Source: Rhodoferax sp.
Lineage (GTDB): Bacteria; Pseudomonadota; Gammaproteobacteria; Burkholderiales; Burkholderiaceae_C
DNA: 64,000 bases
NCBI GenBank assembly: GCA_031291305.1
Contig: JARLJH010000048.1
Coordinates: 342,487 to 406,486 of the forward strand
Reading direction: 5' to 3'
In this document: in pieces, positions 11,473 to 20,895 of the stretch
Position numbering within the stretch: the first letter of the stretch is position 1
Layout: the number at the start of each line of letters is the position of its first letter
The notes under the pieces: model-generated
Told to the model about the DNA's origin: nothing
The model's input: the letters and a program-made list of their open reading frames with translations, nothing else
Databases searched by the model: none
Made by a program: the position numbers and the translations under genes

Positions 11473-11565
11473 TTCGCTTGAACGGGAATTAGATCAAGGA
11501 TGCTCCACTTGACAGGCTGCGTTGATAGATCAGTGTTCACATAAATATAACTGAAGGAGATTCAC

Positions 11566-14500
11566 GTGAGTACTGCCACTTTGGTTGCGTTGCGTAGCTA
11601 CACACTGGACAGCACGGATGACGGTGCTCTGCCCTTGGCAGATTTTGTTTGTGCTTATTTTGAAGGCGCAGACCCGCAGGAACTTCAGGCGCGAGGTTCG
11701 GCCTGCCTGATGGCGATGGCGGTTGCTCATTTGCGATTGCTTGACCTGCCCAGCAGTACCGATGGGACGCGTATCCGGGTTTTCAACCCTACAATTTCTG
11801 AAGACGGATTCGTCAGCGAGCACACGGTCGTTCAGATCGTGCATGACGATATGCCATTCTTGGTGGATTCCGTGACGATGGCGGTCAATCGGCTCGGGCG
11901 AACCGCTCACTGGATTGTTCATCCCCTGCTGGTGCTTGAGCGCGACGCCCAACTACGCCTGAGCCACACCTGTTCGGCCAGTTCAAGGGGCGATTCGACA
12001 GCCAAAGTTCAATCCTTCATTTTGCTGGAATGCGACCGTATCCTGATGGCGTCTGAGCTCGGCGAGTTGCAGGCCGAACTGGTTCGTGTGCTGGGTGACG
12101 TGCGTGATGCAGTGACGGATTGGCCCGCCATGCTGGCGAAACTGCGTACCGTTATCGACGAATCGTCGCGGGCCGGGTTGTCTACAGAGCCGATGTTCGA
12201 AGGGTCCGAGTTCTTGCGTTGGTTGGAGGCACAGCATTTCACGTTTCTGGGCGCGCGTGATTACGCCTTGTCGCGCGCGGGCGATGCCAATGACCTGACG
12301 GTTGTTGCTGGTACCGGCTTGGGTATCTTGCGCGGTGACGCCATCACGCCCGTGAGCCGACTTCCCTTGGATACGCAGACTATTCTGGAGTCTGAGCAGT
12401 TGGTTTTTGCCACCAAGGCCATGACGCGTTCTACGGTGCACCGTCCGGCTTGGCTCGACTATCTGGTGATCAAGCGATTTGATGAGGCTGGTCAGGTGGT
12501 CGGTGAAACCCGGTTTATGGGTCTGTACACCTCCAAGGCCTATGCCGCCTCAGTAACCGATATTCCATTGATCCGCCATCGCGTTGCGCGGGTCATGCAA
12601 GCGGCCGACGTATTGCCTGAAAGTCACGCTGCAAAGTCTTTGCAGGCCATTCTGGAAGCCTACCCGCGGGATGAAATGTTTCAGGTCGATACGGATACTT
12701 TGATATCCCACGCGATTGGCATCTTGCGCTTGCAAGAACGTCAGCGAACGCGCGTGTTTTTGCGGCGCGACTCATTTGGTCGATTTACCTCGGTTCTGGT
12801 GTTTGTGCCGCGTGACCGTTACAACACCGAGCTTCGAGTCCGTATTGGCGAGGAGCTTGTTCGCACGCTGGATGGTCAGTCCGTCGAATACACGCCGATG
12901 CTGACAGATCACCCCATGGCTCGCATTCACTTTCTGGTGCGTGCGCGTGATCAAGCGCCTGACAATCTGGATGACACGGCTCTGGAGGCACGCATTGCCA
13001 GTTTGGTACGGCGATGGGAAGACGATTGCAAGCAGGCTTTGTTTCAAACCCATGGGGAAGGCGCGGGTCTGACCCTTGCCAAGCGCTTTGCGGATGCATT
13101 TCCGGCCGCTTATCGGGAAGATTTTTCGCCCGCTGTGGCGGCTGATGATGCGTTGGTGCTATCGGGTTTGTCCGAGCAGTCGGGAATCGCGGTGAAGCTG
13201 TATCGCCCAGTCAACCCGAAGGCGGGCGGTGTACGTCTAAAAATTTACAACACCGCCAAGGTGGCGCTGTCAGACTCTTTGCCTGTCCTGGAATGCATGG
13301 GTGCAAGGGTGTTGGATGAGCAGCCCTACAAGGTGACAGAGCCCGGACAGGCATCGGGGTTGTGGATTCATGACCTGGGTTTGCAGCTTCCCGTCAATAC
13401 TGCCTTTTCAATGGTCAAAGAGCGGTTTGAACGTTTGTTTATAGGCGTATGGCGCAATGAAATCGATAGTGATAATCTGAACCGATTGGTACTGGTCACG
13501 ACGCTGGATGCACGATCCATCTCCATCTTGCGAGCTTACATTCGCTACTTCAAACAATTGGGGTTCGCCTTCAGCCAAAGTTACATCGAAGACACCCTGG
13601 GTAAAAATGCAGCGTTGACGCAGCTGCTTTTTGAATTGTTCAACACGCGTTTCAATCCTGATTTTGCAGGGGATCGAGCGGCTGCGCAGCAGCAGCTGTC
13701 CGGGCAGATTGAAGCACAGTTGAGTGCGGTGGCCAGCCTGGAAGAAGACCGTGTCATACGCCAGTTCTATAACAGCATCTTGTCCACCGTCCGGTCCAAT
13801 GCTTGGCAGACCACAAGCAGCGGTGGGTTTAAAACCTACCTGAGTTTCAAGTTCAACCCAAAACAGATGCCTGGTGTGCCTGAGCCCAAGCCGCTGCATG
13901 AAATCTGGGTCTACTCGCCGCGTTTTGAGGCACTACATCTGCGTAACGGCAAGGTCGCACGCGGTGGTCTTCGCTGGTCAGATCGTCGGGAGGATTTTCG
14001 CACCGAAATTTTGGGGCTTGTCAAAGCGCAGCACGTCAAAAACACAGTGATCGTTCCTGTGGGCTCCAAAGGGGGCTTTGTGCTCAAGGCTGCCCCCAAC
14101 CCGGCTGATCGCGATGCTACCCAGGCAGAAGGCATTGCCTGCTATCGCATGTTCCTGTCTGGCATGCTTGATCTGACGGATAACCTGGTGAAGGGGCAAG
14201 TGGTTGCACCGGCGAGGGTCGTGCGTCATGATGCCGATGACCCCTACCTGGTGGTGGCCGCTGACAAGGGTACCGCCACCTTTTCGGACATCGCCAACAG
14301 CCTGTCTGCTGACTACGGTTTTTGGCTTGGTGATGCTTTCGCTTCGGGTGGATCGGTGGGATACGACCACAAGAAAATGGGCATCACGGCTCGTGGCGCT
14401 TGGGAATCGGCCAAGCGCCATTTCAGGGTACTGGGCTTCAACACGCAAACTTCCCCGTTTGCAGTGGTGGGTATTGGCGACATGTCCGGCGACGTGTTTG

Positions 14501-16326
14501 GCAACGGCATGTTGCTGTCCGAGCACATCCAACTGGTTGCAGCATTTGATCATCGGCACATTTTTCTTGATCCGCATCCCGATGCTTCAAGCAGTTTTGC
14601 CGAGCGTAAGCGATTGTTCGGCCTGGCGCGCTCCAGTTGGGAGGACTATGACAAAGGCCTGATCTCCGAAGGTGGAGGCGTGTATTCGCGCGCCGTTAAA
14701 TCCATCAAGCTGTCGGCACAGGCGCAAACCATCCTGGGAGTTGCAGCGCAAGAGCTCTCACCAGCGGATCTTCTGAATGCCATCCTCAAGGCACCTGTTG
14801 ACTTGATCTATAACGGGGGCATTGGCACCTACGTTAAATCTTCGCAGGAAATCAACGCCCAGGTAGGCGACAAGTCGAGTGATGCGTTCCGAGTCAATGG
14901 TCGCGAACTGCGTTGCAAAGTGTTGGTGGAGGGGGGCAATCTGGGATGCACCCAACATGGACGCATTGAATATGCCCAATCGGGTGGACGCATTTACACC
15001 GATGCCATTGACAACTCGGCGGGTGTGGATTGTTCTGACCATGAGGTCAATATCAAGATTTTGCTGGACCGATTGCTAGAGGCTGGCGACATGACGCTGA
15101 AACAGCGCAATGACTTGCTGGCTTCCATGACCGACGAGGTTGGTCAACTTGTACTGTCAGACAACTACTACCAGACCCAGGCGCTAGATGTGGCTGGGCA
15201 CCATCCGGACTATTTCCTGGACGCGCAACAAAGACTCATGCAGTGGCTTGAAGGTTCAGGCCGTTTGGACCGCAAGATCGAATTTTTGCCGACCGATGAA
15301 GAAATCACCCACCGCCGCAGCTTGAAACTGGGCCTGACGGCACCTGAGAATGCTGTTTTGTTGGCTTATGCCAAGATATCGGTGTTTGACGATCTGGTCG
15401 CCAGCGACTTGCCTGACGACCCCTATTTTGGTCGCGCGCTTCAGGCCTACTTTCCTCAGGTCCTGGTGCAACGTTTCAGTGCTGCCATTGCGGCGCATCC
15501 GCTCAAGCGGGAAATCATCGCCACCTTTGTGACCAACAAATTGGTCAATCGCATGGGGGCAACTTTTGTCAATTTCTTGGGTGCTGAAGCGGGTGCCAGA
15601 ACGGCTGACGTGGTGCGCGCCTACACGTTGGCACGGGAAATCTTCGGGATGGAGTCGATTTGGGACCGGATTGACGCTCTGGACCTCGTCATACCCAGCG
15701 ATTTGCAGCTTGATTTGTTGACCCGGCTGATCTCGATTGCCCAGCGTGTTTCGCGTTGGATGCTGTGTCTGCGTGAAAAATCCAGTGACTTGCCCACGCT
15801 GATCGCACGTTATCAACCCGGTGCCAGAGAACTTCAAGCGAACTTGTCTGCCTGGCTACCAGATCATTCCAAGGAAGCTCTGCACAAGGCAACCGAGGCG
15901 TGGGTGAAGCTCGGCGTTGAACTCGAGATGGCACAGTCCCTGACAGCTCTTGAATTTGTTTTCCCCGCGTTGGACCTGGTTAACCTGAGCACCCAAGCCG
16001 GGGTGACCTTGGAACAGGCCGCACGGGCTTATTTCGAGGTCGAAAGCCGATTGGAACTGTCGGGCTGGCGTGCGCAAATCAATCGACTGCCAACCGATAC
16101 GCTCTGGCAGACGCAAGCGCGCGGCAGCGCCCGGGACGACGTCTATACCCTGGCCAGCCAGATCACTCAGACAGTTTTGTCACGCTATGTGGACGTGAAA
16201 GACTGGGCTGATCAAAATGCCGTGCAGATGACGCGGCTGAATCGCCTGCTTCAGAACATCAGCGCGCAAAGCGCTGACCTGGCGCCGATATCGGTCGGAT
16301 TGCGTGAATTGAGGCAAATGGCCTGA
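11566..16326 (+). CDS. gdhB: NAD-specific glutamate dehydrogenase, large (about 180 kDa) type
   Basis: This enzyme oxidatively deaminates glutamate to 2-oxoglutarate and ammonium with NAD, in amino acid catabolism. At 1586 residues it belongs to the very large GDH class found in proteobacteria. The N-terminal half is the regulatory ACT/PAS-like region. The dehydrogenase core starts near residue 798 with GGLRWSDRREDFRTEILGLV and the catalytic-lysine region VGSKGGFV. A dinucleotide-fold block lies near SGDVFGNGMLLS, and GGIGTYVKSS follows. The start is GTG at 11566 with a good GAAGGAGA site at 11552-11559. It appears to be monocistronic, with 93 bases upstream of the start. Confidence 0.96.
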   Translation: MSTATLVALRSYTLDSTDDGALPLADFVCAYFEGADPQELQARGSACLMAMAVAHLRLLDLPSSTDGTRIRVFNPTISEDGFVSEHTVVQIVHDDMPFLVDSVTMAVNRLGRTAHWIVHPLLVLERDAQLRLSHTCSASSRGDSTAKVQSFILLECDRILMASELGELQAELVRVLGDVRDAVTDWPAMLAKLRTVIDESSRAGLSTEPMFEGSEFLRWLEAQHFTFLGARDYALSRAGDANDLTVVAGTGLGILRGDAITPVSRLPLDTQTILESEQLVFATKAMTRSTVHRPAWLDYLVIKRFDEAGQVVGETRFMGLYTSKAYAASVTDIPLIRHRVARVMQAADVLPESHAAKSLQAILEAYPRDEMFQVDTDTLISHAIGILRLQERQRTRVFLRRDSFGRFTSVLVFVPRDRYNTELRVRIGEELVRTLDGQSVEYTPMLTDHPMARIHFLVRARDQAPDNLDDTALEARIASLVRRWEDDCKQALFQTHGEGAGLTLAKRFADAFPAAYREDFSPAVAADDALVLSGLSEQSGIAVKLYRPVNPKAGGVRLKIYNTAKVALSDSLPVLECMGARVLDEQPYKVTEPGQASGLWIHDLGLQLPVNTAFSMVKERFERLFIGVWRNEIDSDNLNRLVLVTTLDARSISILRAYIRYFKQLGFAFSQSYIEDTLGKNAALTQLLFELFNTRFNPDFAGDRAAAQQQLSGQIEAQLSAVASLEEDRVIRQFYNSILSTVRSNAWQTTSSGGFKTYLSFKFNPKQMPGVPEPKPLHEIWVYSPRFEALHLRNGKVARGGLRWSDRREDFRTEILGLVKAQHVKNTVIVPVGSKGGFVLKAAPNPADRDATQAEGIACYRMFLSGMLDLTDNLVKGQVVAPARVVRHDADDPYLVVAADKGTATFSDIANSLSADYGFWLGDAFASGGSVGYDHKKMGITARGAWESAKRHFRVLGFNTQTSPFAVVGIGDMSGDVFGNGMLLSEHIQLVAAFDHRHIFLDPHPDASSSFAERKRLFGLARSSWEDYDKGLISEGGGVYSRAVKSIKLSAQAQTILGVAAQELSPADLLNAILKAPVDLIYNGGIGTYVKSSQEINAQVGDKSSDAFRVNGRELRCKVLVEGGNLGCTQHGRIEYAQSGGRIYTDAIDNSAGVDCSDHEVNIKILLDRLLEAGDMTLKQRNDLLASMTDEVGQLVLSDNYYQTQALDVAGHHPDYFLDAQQRLMQWLEGSGRLDRKIEFLPTDEEITHRRSLKLGLTAPENAVLLAYAKISVFDDLVASDLPDDPYFGRALQAYFPQVLVQRFSAAIAAHPLKREIIATFVTNKLVNRMGATFVNFLGAEAGARTADVVRAYTLAREIFGMESIWDRIDALDLVIPSDLQLDLLTRLISIAQRVSRWMLCLREKSSDLPTLIARYQPGARELQANLSAWLPDHSKEALHKATEAWVKLGVELEMAQSLTALEFVFPALDLVNLSTQAGVTLEQAARAYFEVESRLELSGWRAQINRLPTDTLWQTQARGSARDDVYTLASQITQTVLSRYVDVKDWADQNAVQMTRLNRLLQNISAQSADLAPISVGLRELRQMA

Positions 16327-16365
16327 GCATTCAAGCGCTTAAGCTCAAAGGCCCGACCGAGCCAC

Positions 16366-16767
16366 TTAGGCGCTGAAGTTGACGATGCGCCCGGTGGCTT
16401 GTCCCTGTGCATTGACCACAGGCGCGGCAGTCGGGTTGCTTTTCAGACCGTTGCCGTCCGCTTGTCGGCTGGAGCTGGTAGCTTGATAGAGTCCCACAAT
16501 CAACTCCTGGGTTTTGGCTGGTACGACAGCTCCAGAGCGGACCTGGGAGCTGTACGTAGCGTCGCTTTGGCGCGACTGATCGCTAAGGGATCGAACCTGA
16601 TCCTGGCGTTTGCCATATTCCGTCTCAGCAGCATCCACTTGGGCGCGCAAATCCTGAACGGTTGATTCGGCCTGTTTCTCCTCTCGTCGTGCCGTTTCAA
16701 GGCGCGCGCGAATCAGTGTAGATTGCAGAGACGGGGTAGCACTGTTGGTGGCAGCAAGCGCAGCCAT
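16366..16767 (-). CDS. Uncharacterised coiled-coil protein with C-terminal NxQGQxTGR motif
   Basis: I do not recognise a named family. The 133-residue protein has no signal peptide or membrane helix. Residues 20-75 are rich in E, R, K and Q with heptad-like spacing (ARLETARREEKQAESTVQDL), consistent with a coiled coil. The last 18 residues, beginning VVNAQGQATGR, are nearly the same as the end of the adjacent 64-residue protein encoded upstream on this strand. The two genes are 30 bases apart and probably co-transcribed. It converges on the glutamate dehydrogenase gene. Confidence 0.75.
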   Translation of the reverse strand: MAALAATNSATPSLQSTLIRARLETARREEKQAESTVQDLRAQVDAAETEYGKRQDQVRSLSDQSRQSDATYSSQVRSGAVVPAKTQELIVGLYQATSSSRQADGNGLKSNPTAAPVVNAQGQATGRIVNFSA

Positions 16768-16797
16768 GGTGAAACCTGCTAATTTGGGACCGCCGTG

Positions 16798-16992
16798 TCA
16801 GGCAGTGACGTTGAGCAAGCGTCCCGTGGTCTGTCCTTGCGTATTGACGACGGGTTTGGCAGCTTCAGCCTGAACAGGCTTCTTTTTCGGCTCTTGCCCT
16901 TGTTGCTCCTCGCTAACCTGCTTTGCTTTTTGTAGCTGAGTGGGCTGCTGGGTGGATTGAGTGGGTGCCGTGCGGGTGCTTGAAACTTCCAT
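16798..16992 (-). CDS. Small uncharacterised protein with C-terminal NxQGQxTGR motif
   Basis: This 64-residue polar protein is rich in Q, K, T and P and has no predicted membrane segment. Most of it looks disordered (QSTQQPTQLQKAKQVSEEQQ). It ends in VVNTQGQTTGRLLN plus three residues, almost identical to the end of the 133-residue neighbour. An AGGAGCT ribosome site precedes the ATG on the minus strand. The shared tail argues that both are real genes. No function can be assigned; the pair may be substrates of, or bind, a common partner. Confidence 0.7.
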   Translation of the reverse strand: MEVSSTRTAPTQSTQQPTQLQKAKQVSEEQQGQEPKKKPVQAEAAKPVVNTQGQTTGRLLNVTA

Positions 16993-17063
16993 GGTTAGCT
17001 CCTGTCGAAGTCAGAGGTTCAGTTTACAAGTCTTTGTCTACAAACTCAACACGCCCGTTCTGA

Positions 17064-18863
17064 TCACGTATGGAATTGCAGAGCTGCCAGTCCGGCGTAC
17101 ACCCCGCCCATGGCTACCAGTTCGGCATGGGTGCCCTGTTCTACCAAACGACCTTCATCAATCACCACAATCTGGTCGGCTTGCTGAACTGTGGCCAGTC
17201 GGTGAGCAATCACCAGGGTGGTGCGTCCACGCATGGCGGACTCCAGTGCCGCCTGCACCATGCGCTCGCTCTCGGCATCGAGTGCGCTGGTGGCTTCATC
17301 CAGCAAAAGCAAGGGAGGGTTTTTTAGAATGGCGCGGGCAATGGCAATGCGCTGGCGTTGGCCACCACTCAGGCGCACACCGCGTTCCCCCAAGAATGTG
17401 TCGTAACCCTGCGGCAGGGCAGTGATGAATCCGTCCGCAAACGCCGCCGTCGCCGCAGCTTTGACCTCATCGTCCGTCGCATCCGGTCTGCCGTAGCGAA
17501 TGTTTTCCAGCGCACTGCTGGAGAAAACCACCGCATCCTGCGGCACGATGCCAATGCGATGACGCAAGTCATTCAACATCAAATCACGGGTGGGAGCGCC
17601 ATCCAACAGGATGCGACCACTCTGCGCATCATAAAACCGTAGCAACAGCTGGAAGACTGTACTTTTTCCGGCACCGCTGGGCCCCACCAGAGCGACAGTG
17701 CGACCAGCGTCAATCTGGAGCGAAAAGTCCCGCAGCGCCGCCTGATGGGGTCGTGACGGGTAGTGAAACGTGACATTATCAAAACATATAGCACTACCCG
17801 CTGTAGGTATAGGGGCTAGAGTCGAATTTGATGGGGATTTGATGGGTGATTGGGTGGACAGCAGTTCCATCAATCGCTCGGTAGCACCCGCCGCGCGGAG
17901 CAAGTCGCCATAGACCTCGCTGAGTACGGCAAAGGAGCCCGCCAAGATGATCACATAAATCACGGTCTGCCCCAGGTGCCCGGCGGTGATGCGACCCGCC
18001 AGAACCGCCTGAGTCCCTTGGTACAAGCCCCATAGCAGTGCCGCTGAGGTGGCAATGATGATGAAGGCCACCAGGCCGGAACGTGTGCGTGAGCGCCGCA
18101 CGGCCACATCAAACGCCGTCTCGGTCGCCAGGGTGAATCGGGTGGTTTCGCGGTCCTCGGCCGTATAGCTCTGCACCACCGGAATGGCGTTGAGAACTTC
18201 TGCGGCAATCGCGCTGGAGTCGGCTGCCCGGTCTTGGCTGGCGCGCGACAGCTTGCGCACGCGCCGCCCAAATGCCGCAGCTGGCAGCACAATCAGCACA
18301 AGCACCAGTAGAACCTGCGCCATCACCCTCGGGTTGGTCCACACCAGGATGCCCAATGCGCCCAGCCCCATGACCAGATTGCGCAAACCTTGGCTCAATG
18401 ACGAGCCGACCACGGTTTGTACCAGCGTGGTGTCCGCTGACAGGCGCGACAGCACTTCACCGGTCTGCGTGGTCTCGAAAAACTCCGGGCTTTGCGTCAG
18501 GACATGGGCGTACACCGCATTACGCAGGTCAGCGCTGATGCGCTCGCCCAGCCAGCTCACCATATAAAAACGCGCTGCCGAAAAAATACCGAGAGCCACG
18601 GCGACCCCAAACAGCATCACGAAATGTTCCCGCAGCGCCATCATGCGTTCGCCAGGGTTACCCTGTGTTGGCCCGCCATCGATCAGACCGCGCAGCGCCA
18701 TCGGAAAAGCGAGTGTGGTCGCGGCAGCCATGATCAAAAACACCAACGCCAAGCCAATGCGCAGACGGTAAGGCCGCAAAAAAGGGATCAGTCCCGAGAG
18801 TGACTTCGGGCTACGCGTTGGTTGGGAGTCGGCGGTCATGGGTGGATTCATGGAAGTACTCAA
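17064..18863 (-). CDS. ABC exporter, fused permease and ATPase (MsbA-like)
   Basis: This is a half-transporter of the ABCB/MsbA type that likely dimerises in the inner membrane to export a lipid or hydrophobic substrate. The 599-residue protein has a six-helix membrane domain (about residues 25-330) and a nucleotide-binding domain with Walker A GPSGAGKST, signature LSGGQRQRIAIARA, Walker B LLLLDEATSALD and the switch His in IAHRLATV. The linker between the domains (about residues 340-362) coincides with an AT-richer palindromic repeat in the DNA at 17777-17830. The substrate is not deducible. The closest description is a lipid A or multidrug exporter. Confidence 0.92.
   Translation of the reverse strand: MSTSMNPPMTADSQPTRSPKSLSGLIPFLRPYRLRIGLALVFLIMAAATTLAFPMALRGLIDGGPTQGNPGERMMALREHFVMLFGVAVALGIFSAARFYMVSWLGERISADLRNAVYAHVLTQSPEFFETTQTGEVLSRLSADTTLVQTVVGSSLSQGLRNLVMGLGALGILVWTNPRVMAQVLLVLVLIVLPAAAFGRRVRKLSRASQDRAADSSAIAAEVLNAIPVVQSYTAEDRETTRFTLATETAFDVAVRRSRTRSGLVAFIIIATSAALLWGLYQGTQAVLAGRITAGHLGQTVIYVIILAGSFAVLSEVYGDLLRAAGATERLMELLSTQSPIKSPSNSTLAPIPTAGSAICFDNVTFHYPSRPHQAALRDFSLQIDAGRTVALVGPSGAGKSTVFQLLLRFYDAQSGRILLDGAPTRDLMLNDLRHRIGIVPQDAVVFSSSALENIRYGRPDATDDEVKAAATAAFADGFITALPQGYDTFLGERGVRLSGGQRQRIAIARAILKNPPLLLLDEATSALDAESERMVQAALESAMRGRTTLVIAHRLATVQQADQIVVIDEGRLVEQGTHAELVAMGGVYAGLAALQFHT
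17777..17830 (+). repeat. Palindromic repeat copy inside the ABC exporter gene
   Basis: One member of the dispersed family described in the findings, read on the plus strand as ATAGC...GTAGGTATAGGGGCTAGAG, with TC and an AATTTG flank after it. It lies antisense to, and in frame within, the exporter coding region. It encodes the domain linker around SNSTLAPIPTAGSAI. Base composition is visibly lower in GC than the flanking gene. Confidence 0.6.
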
Positions 18864-18961
18864 ACAGCGCTTGAACAGACTGCAGACATCCTACGTCGGC
18901 TGCGGAGATGCTGGGCCTGACCTGCCAAGGTAGGCTGGTCAAGCGAGGGGCTTTGAGAGGG

Positions 18962-18990
18962 CCAGTGAGATGGCATTCAGCATTCACTGG
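18962..18990 (-). terminator. Hairpin downstream of suhB, possible terminator
   Basis: CCAGTGA and TCACTGG form a perfect 7-bp stem that extends by ATG/CAT after one bulge, with an 8-base loop. It lies in the 164-base gap between the end of suhB and the ABC exporter start, both on the minus strand. There is no T-run after it, so an intrinsic terminator is doubtful. A processing or Rho-linked structure is equally possible. Confidence 0.3.
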
Positions 18991-19027
18991 TTGAGCCCGA
19001 GCAGCAGTTGCGCGCGGTCTGGTTACG

Positions 19028-19948
19028 TTAAAAAGGCGCGTCAGCGTCAGACTGTGCATCGTCACCCGCTGTATCTGGCGATGCGGCTGCTGCCAGTTCT
19101 GAAACCGCAGCACGTACCGCAGCCTTGTCGCCAGCACCCGCGAACTTGCTGTACTTGCCCAGAACGTTCACCATCTGGCCGTAGATGCGCGGGTTGGCGG
19201 CCAGGCATTCGCGTTGTTCCAGAAAATCTGCATCGCCCGACAGGTTGCCCACCAGACCGCCAGCTTCGGTAATCAGCAGCGACCCGGCGGCCACGTCCCA
19301 GGGTTGCAGGCCCAACTCGAAGAAACCATCGGTAAAACCCGCTGCCACATAGGCTAGGTCTAGCGCAGCGGCACCAGGGCGGCGCAATCCGGCAGTGCGC
19401 GTCATCATGTCGCCCATCATGCGCAGGTAGTGGTTGACGTTATCGTCCACACGGTAGGGAAAACCGGTGGAGATCAGGCATTCCTGCAAGCGGGTACGCT
19501 TGGCCACGCGGATGCGGCGGTTGTTCATGTACGAGCCACGGCCTTTGGTGGCGGTGAACAAGTCGTTGCGGCTCGGGTCATAAATCACGGCTTGCTCGAC
19601 CTTGCCACGCACTGCCAGAGCGATGCTCACGCAGTAAATCGGCAGGCCGTGGATGAAGTTGGTGGTGCCGTCCAGCGGGTCGATGATCCAGGTGAATTCC
19701 GAATCCTTGGCACCGTGCTCACGGCCGGATTCTTCGGCCCAGATGGCGTGGCCGGGGTAAGCACCCAACAGGGTTTCGATGATCATCTGCTCGGAAGCCT
19801 GGTCGACCTCGGTGACAAAGTCGTTGACCTGCTTTTGCGACACCCGAACGGATTCCACGTCAAGCGCCGCGCGGTTGATGATGGCACCCGCTGCGCGCGC
19901 GGCTTTCACCGCCACATTGATCATTGGATGCAGATTTGGAGAGGTCAT
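19028..19948 (-). CDS. suhB: Inositol-1-monophosphatase family protein SuhB
   Basis: This is a magnesium-dependent phosphatase of the IMPase family. In E. coli SuhB also acts with Nus factors in rRNA transcription. The metal-binding motifs are present: [25 protein letters not shown] and, near the C-terminus, [17 protein letters not shown] chose the ATG at 19948 (MTSPNLHPM), since E. coli SuhB begins at MHPM. The frame is open to an ATG at 19972. The C-terminal 35 residues are Ala/Asp-rich and longer than in E. coli. It is divergent from trmJ, an arrangement common in Burkholderiales. Confidence 0.94.
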   Translation of the reverse strand: MTSPNLHPMINVAVKAARAAGAIINRAALDVESVRVSQKQVNDFVTEVDQASEQMIIETLLGAYPGHAIWAEESGREHGAKDSEFTWIIDPLDGTTNFIHGLPIYCVSIALAVRGKVEQAVIYDPSRNDLFTATKGRGSYMNNRRIRVAKRTRLQECLISTGFPYRVDDNVNHYLRMMGDMMTRTAGLRRPGAAALDLAYVAAGFTDGFFELGLQPWDVAAGSLLITEAGGLVGNLSGDADFLEQRECLAANPRIYGQMVNVLGKYSKFAGAGDKAAVRAAVSELAAAASPDTAGDDAQSDADAPF

Positions 19949-20060
19949 GATGTTTGATGAGTGGCCAGGCAAACGTTCAACGCGTCTTGACTGGCATGTT
20001 GTAAATCAGCACGCTGCGCCGGTGCGGGCAGCGACAATCGGACTATTTTAACGGCCCACC

Positions 20061-20858
20061 ATGAAGACGCGATTTATCCTGATCAACACCAGCCACGCAG
20101 GCAATGTCGGCGCTGCGGCGCGTGCCATGAAGACCATGGGCTTTGACGATCTGGTGCTGGTGGCACCGCGTTGGCCCAACGTGCTGCGGCGTGAAGAAAC
20201 CATCCAGCGTGCCAGTGGTGCCACCGATGTGCTAAAAAACTGTCGCATCGTCGAAACCCTTGACGAAGCCCTGGACGGCATGACCCACCTGTGCGCCACC
20301 GCCATGACCCCGCGCGACTTTGGCCCGCCAACTGTGACCCCGCGTGAGCACTTTCAAATGCTACTTAATCAAGAGCTAATATCCAAGGAAAGACGGGGGC
20401 TAGAGGTCGAAAATGCATGTAACTCTGGCGTCGCCTTCCTGTTTGGCTCAGAACGCTTTGGCATGCGCAACGAAGACGTGTACCGTTGCCATGCGTGCTT
20501 GAGCATTCCCAGCAATCCACAGTTTGGCTCGCTCAACCTAGCGGCAGCCTTGCAGGTGATCGCTTATGACTGGCGCGTGGCGCTGGGGGCATATCCGGTG
20601 CAATCGGCCACCGAGGTGCCGACCCTGGCCGACGCGGCGCAAGTAGCGGGCATGCTGTCGCATCTGGAGCAATCCCTGGTGGCGATTGGCTTTCTGGACC
20701 CGCAGGCGCCCAAAAAACTCATGCCCAGACTCAACCAGCTGTTCAACCGCGCCGGGGTCACGCAGGAAGAAATCCATATTCTGCGTGGCATGGCCAAGAT
20801 GATGCTCAAGGCCGCGCCTGCGCAACCCGCGATGCCTCAAGCGGCGGCAAGCCCGTGA
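20061..20858 (+). CDS. trmJ: tRNA (cytidine/uridine-2'-O-)-methyltransferase TrmJ
   Basis: TrmJ is a SPOUT methyltransferase that modifies the ribose at position 32 of tRNAs using S-adenosylmethionine. The knot motifs are present: NTSHAGNVGAAARAMKTMGF at the N-terminus, LFGSERFGMRNEDVYRCH, and SLNLAAALQVIAYDWR. Between TPREHFQML and GVAFLFGSERFG the protein has about 14 more residues than E. coli TrmJ, and that stretch (LNQELISKERRGLEVENACN) is encoded by a copy of the dispersed palindromic repeat at 20356-20414. The length is 265 residues. It is divergent from suhB and lies 37 bases before cysE. Confidence 0.95.
   Translation: MKTRFILINTSHAGNVGAAARAMKTMGFDDLVLVAPRWPNVLRREETIQRASGATDVLKNCRIVETLDEALDGMTHLCATAMTPRDFGPPTVTPREHFQMLLNQELISKERRGLEVENACNSGVAFLFGSERFGMRNEDVYRCHACLSIPSNPQFGSLNLAAALQVIAYDWRVALGAYPVQSATEVPTLADAAQVAGMLSHLEQSLVAIGFLDPQAPKKLMPRLNQLFNRAGVTQEEIHILRGMAKMMLKAAPAQPAMPQAAASP
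20356..20414 (+). repeat. Palindromic repeat copy inside trmJ
   Basis: Plus-strand copy with GAGCTAATATCC, then AAGACGGGGGCTAGAGGTCG and a closing AAAAT. It is in frame and without stops, and falls where TrmJ is longer than its E. coli relative. It closely matches the intergenic copy at 50829-50880, which has ACGGGGGCTAGATGTC. Confidence 0.75.
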
Positions 20859-20895
20859 ACGCACGAAGTTGCGCGAACCCCATTAGACTTGTCCC

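Noticed and set aside
11509-11551. Sigma-70 promoter for the glutamate dehydrogenase gene (TTGACA at 11509)
   Set aside because: No acceptable -10 box at 16-18 bases. The TATAAC at 11546 would leave almost no leader before the ribosome site.
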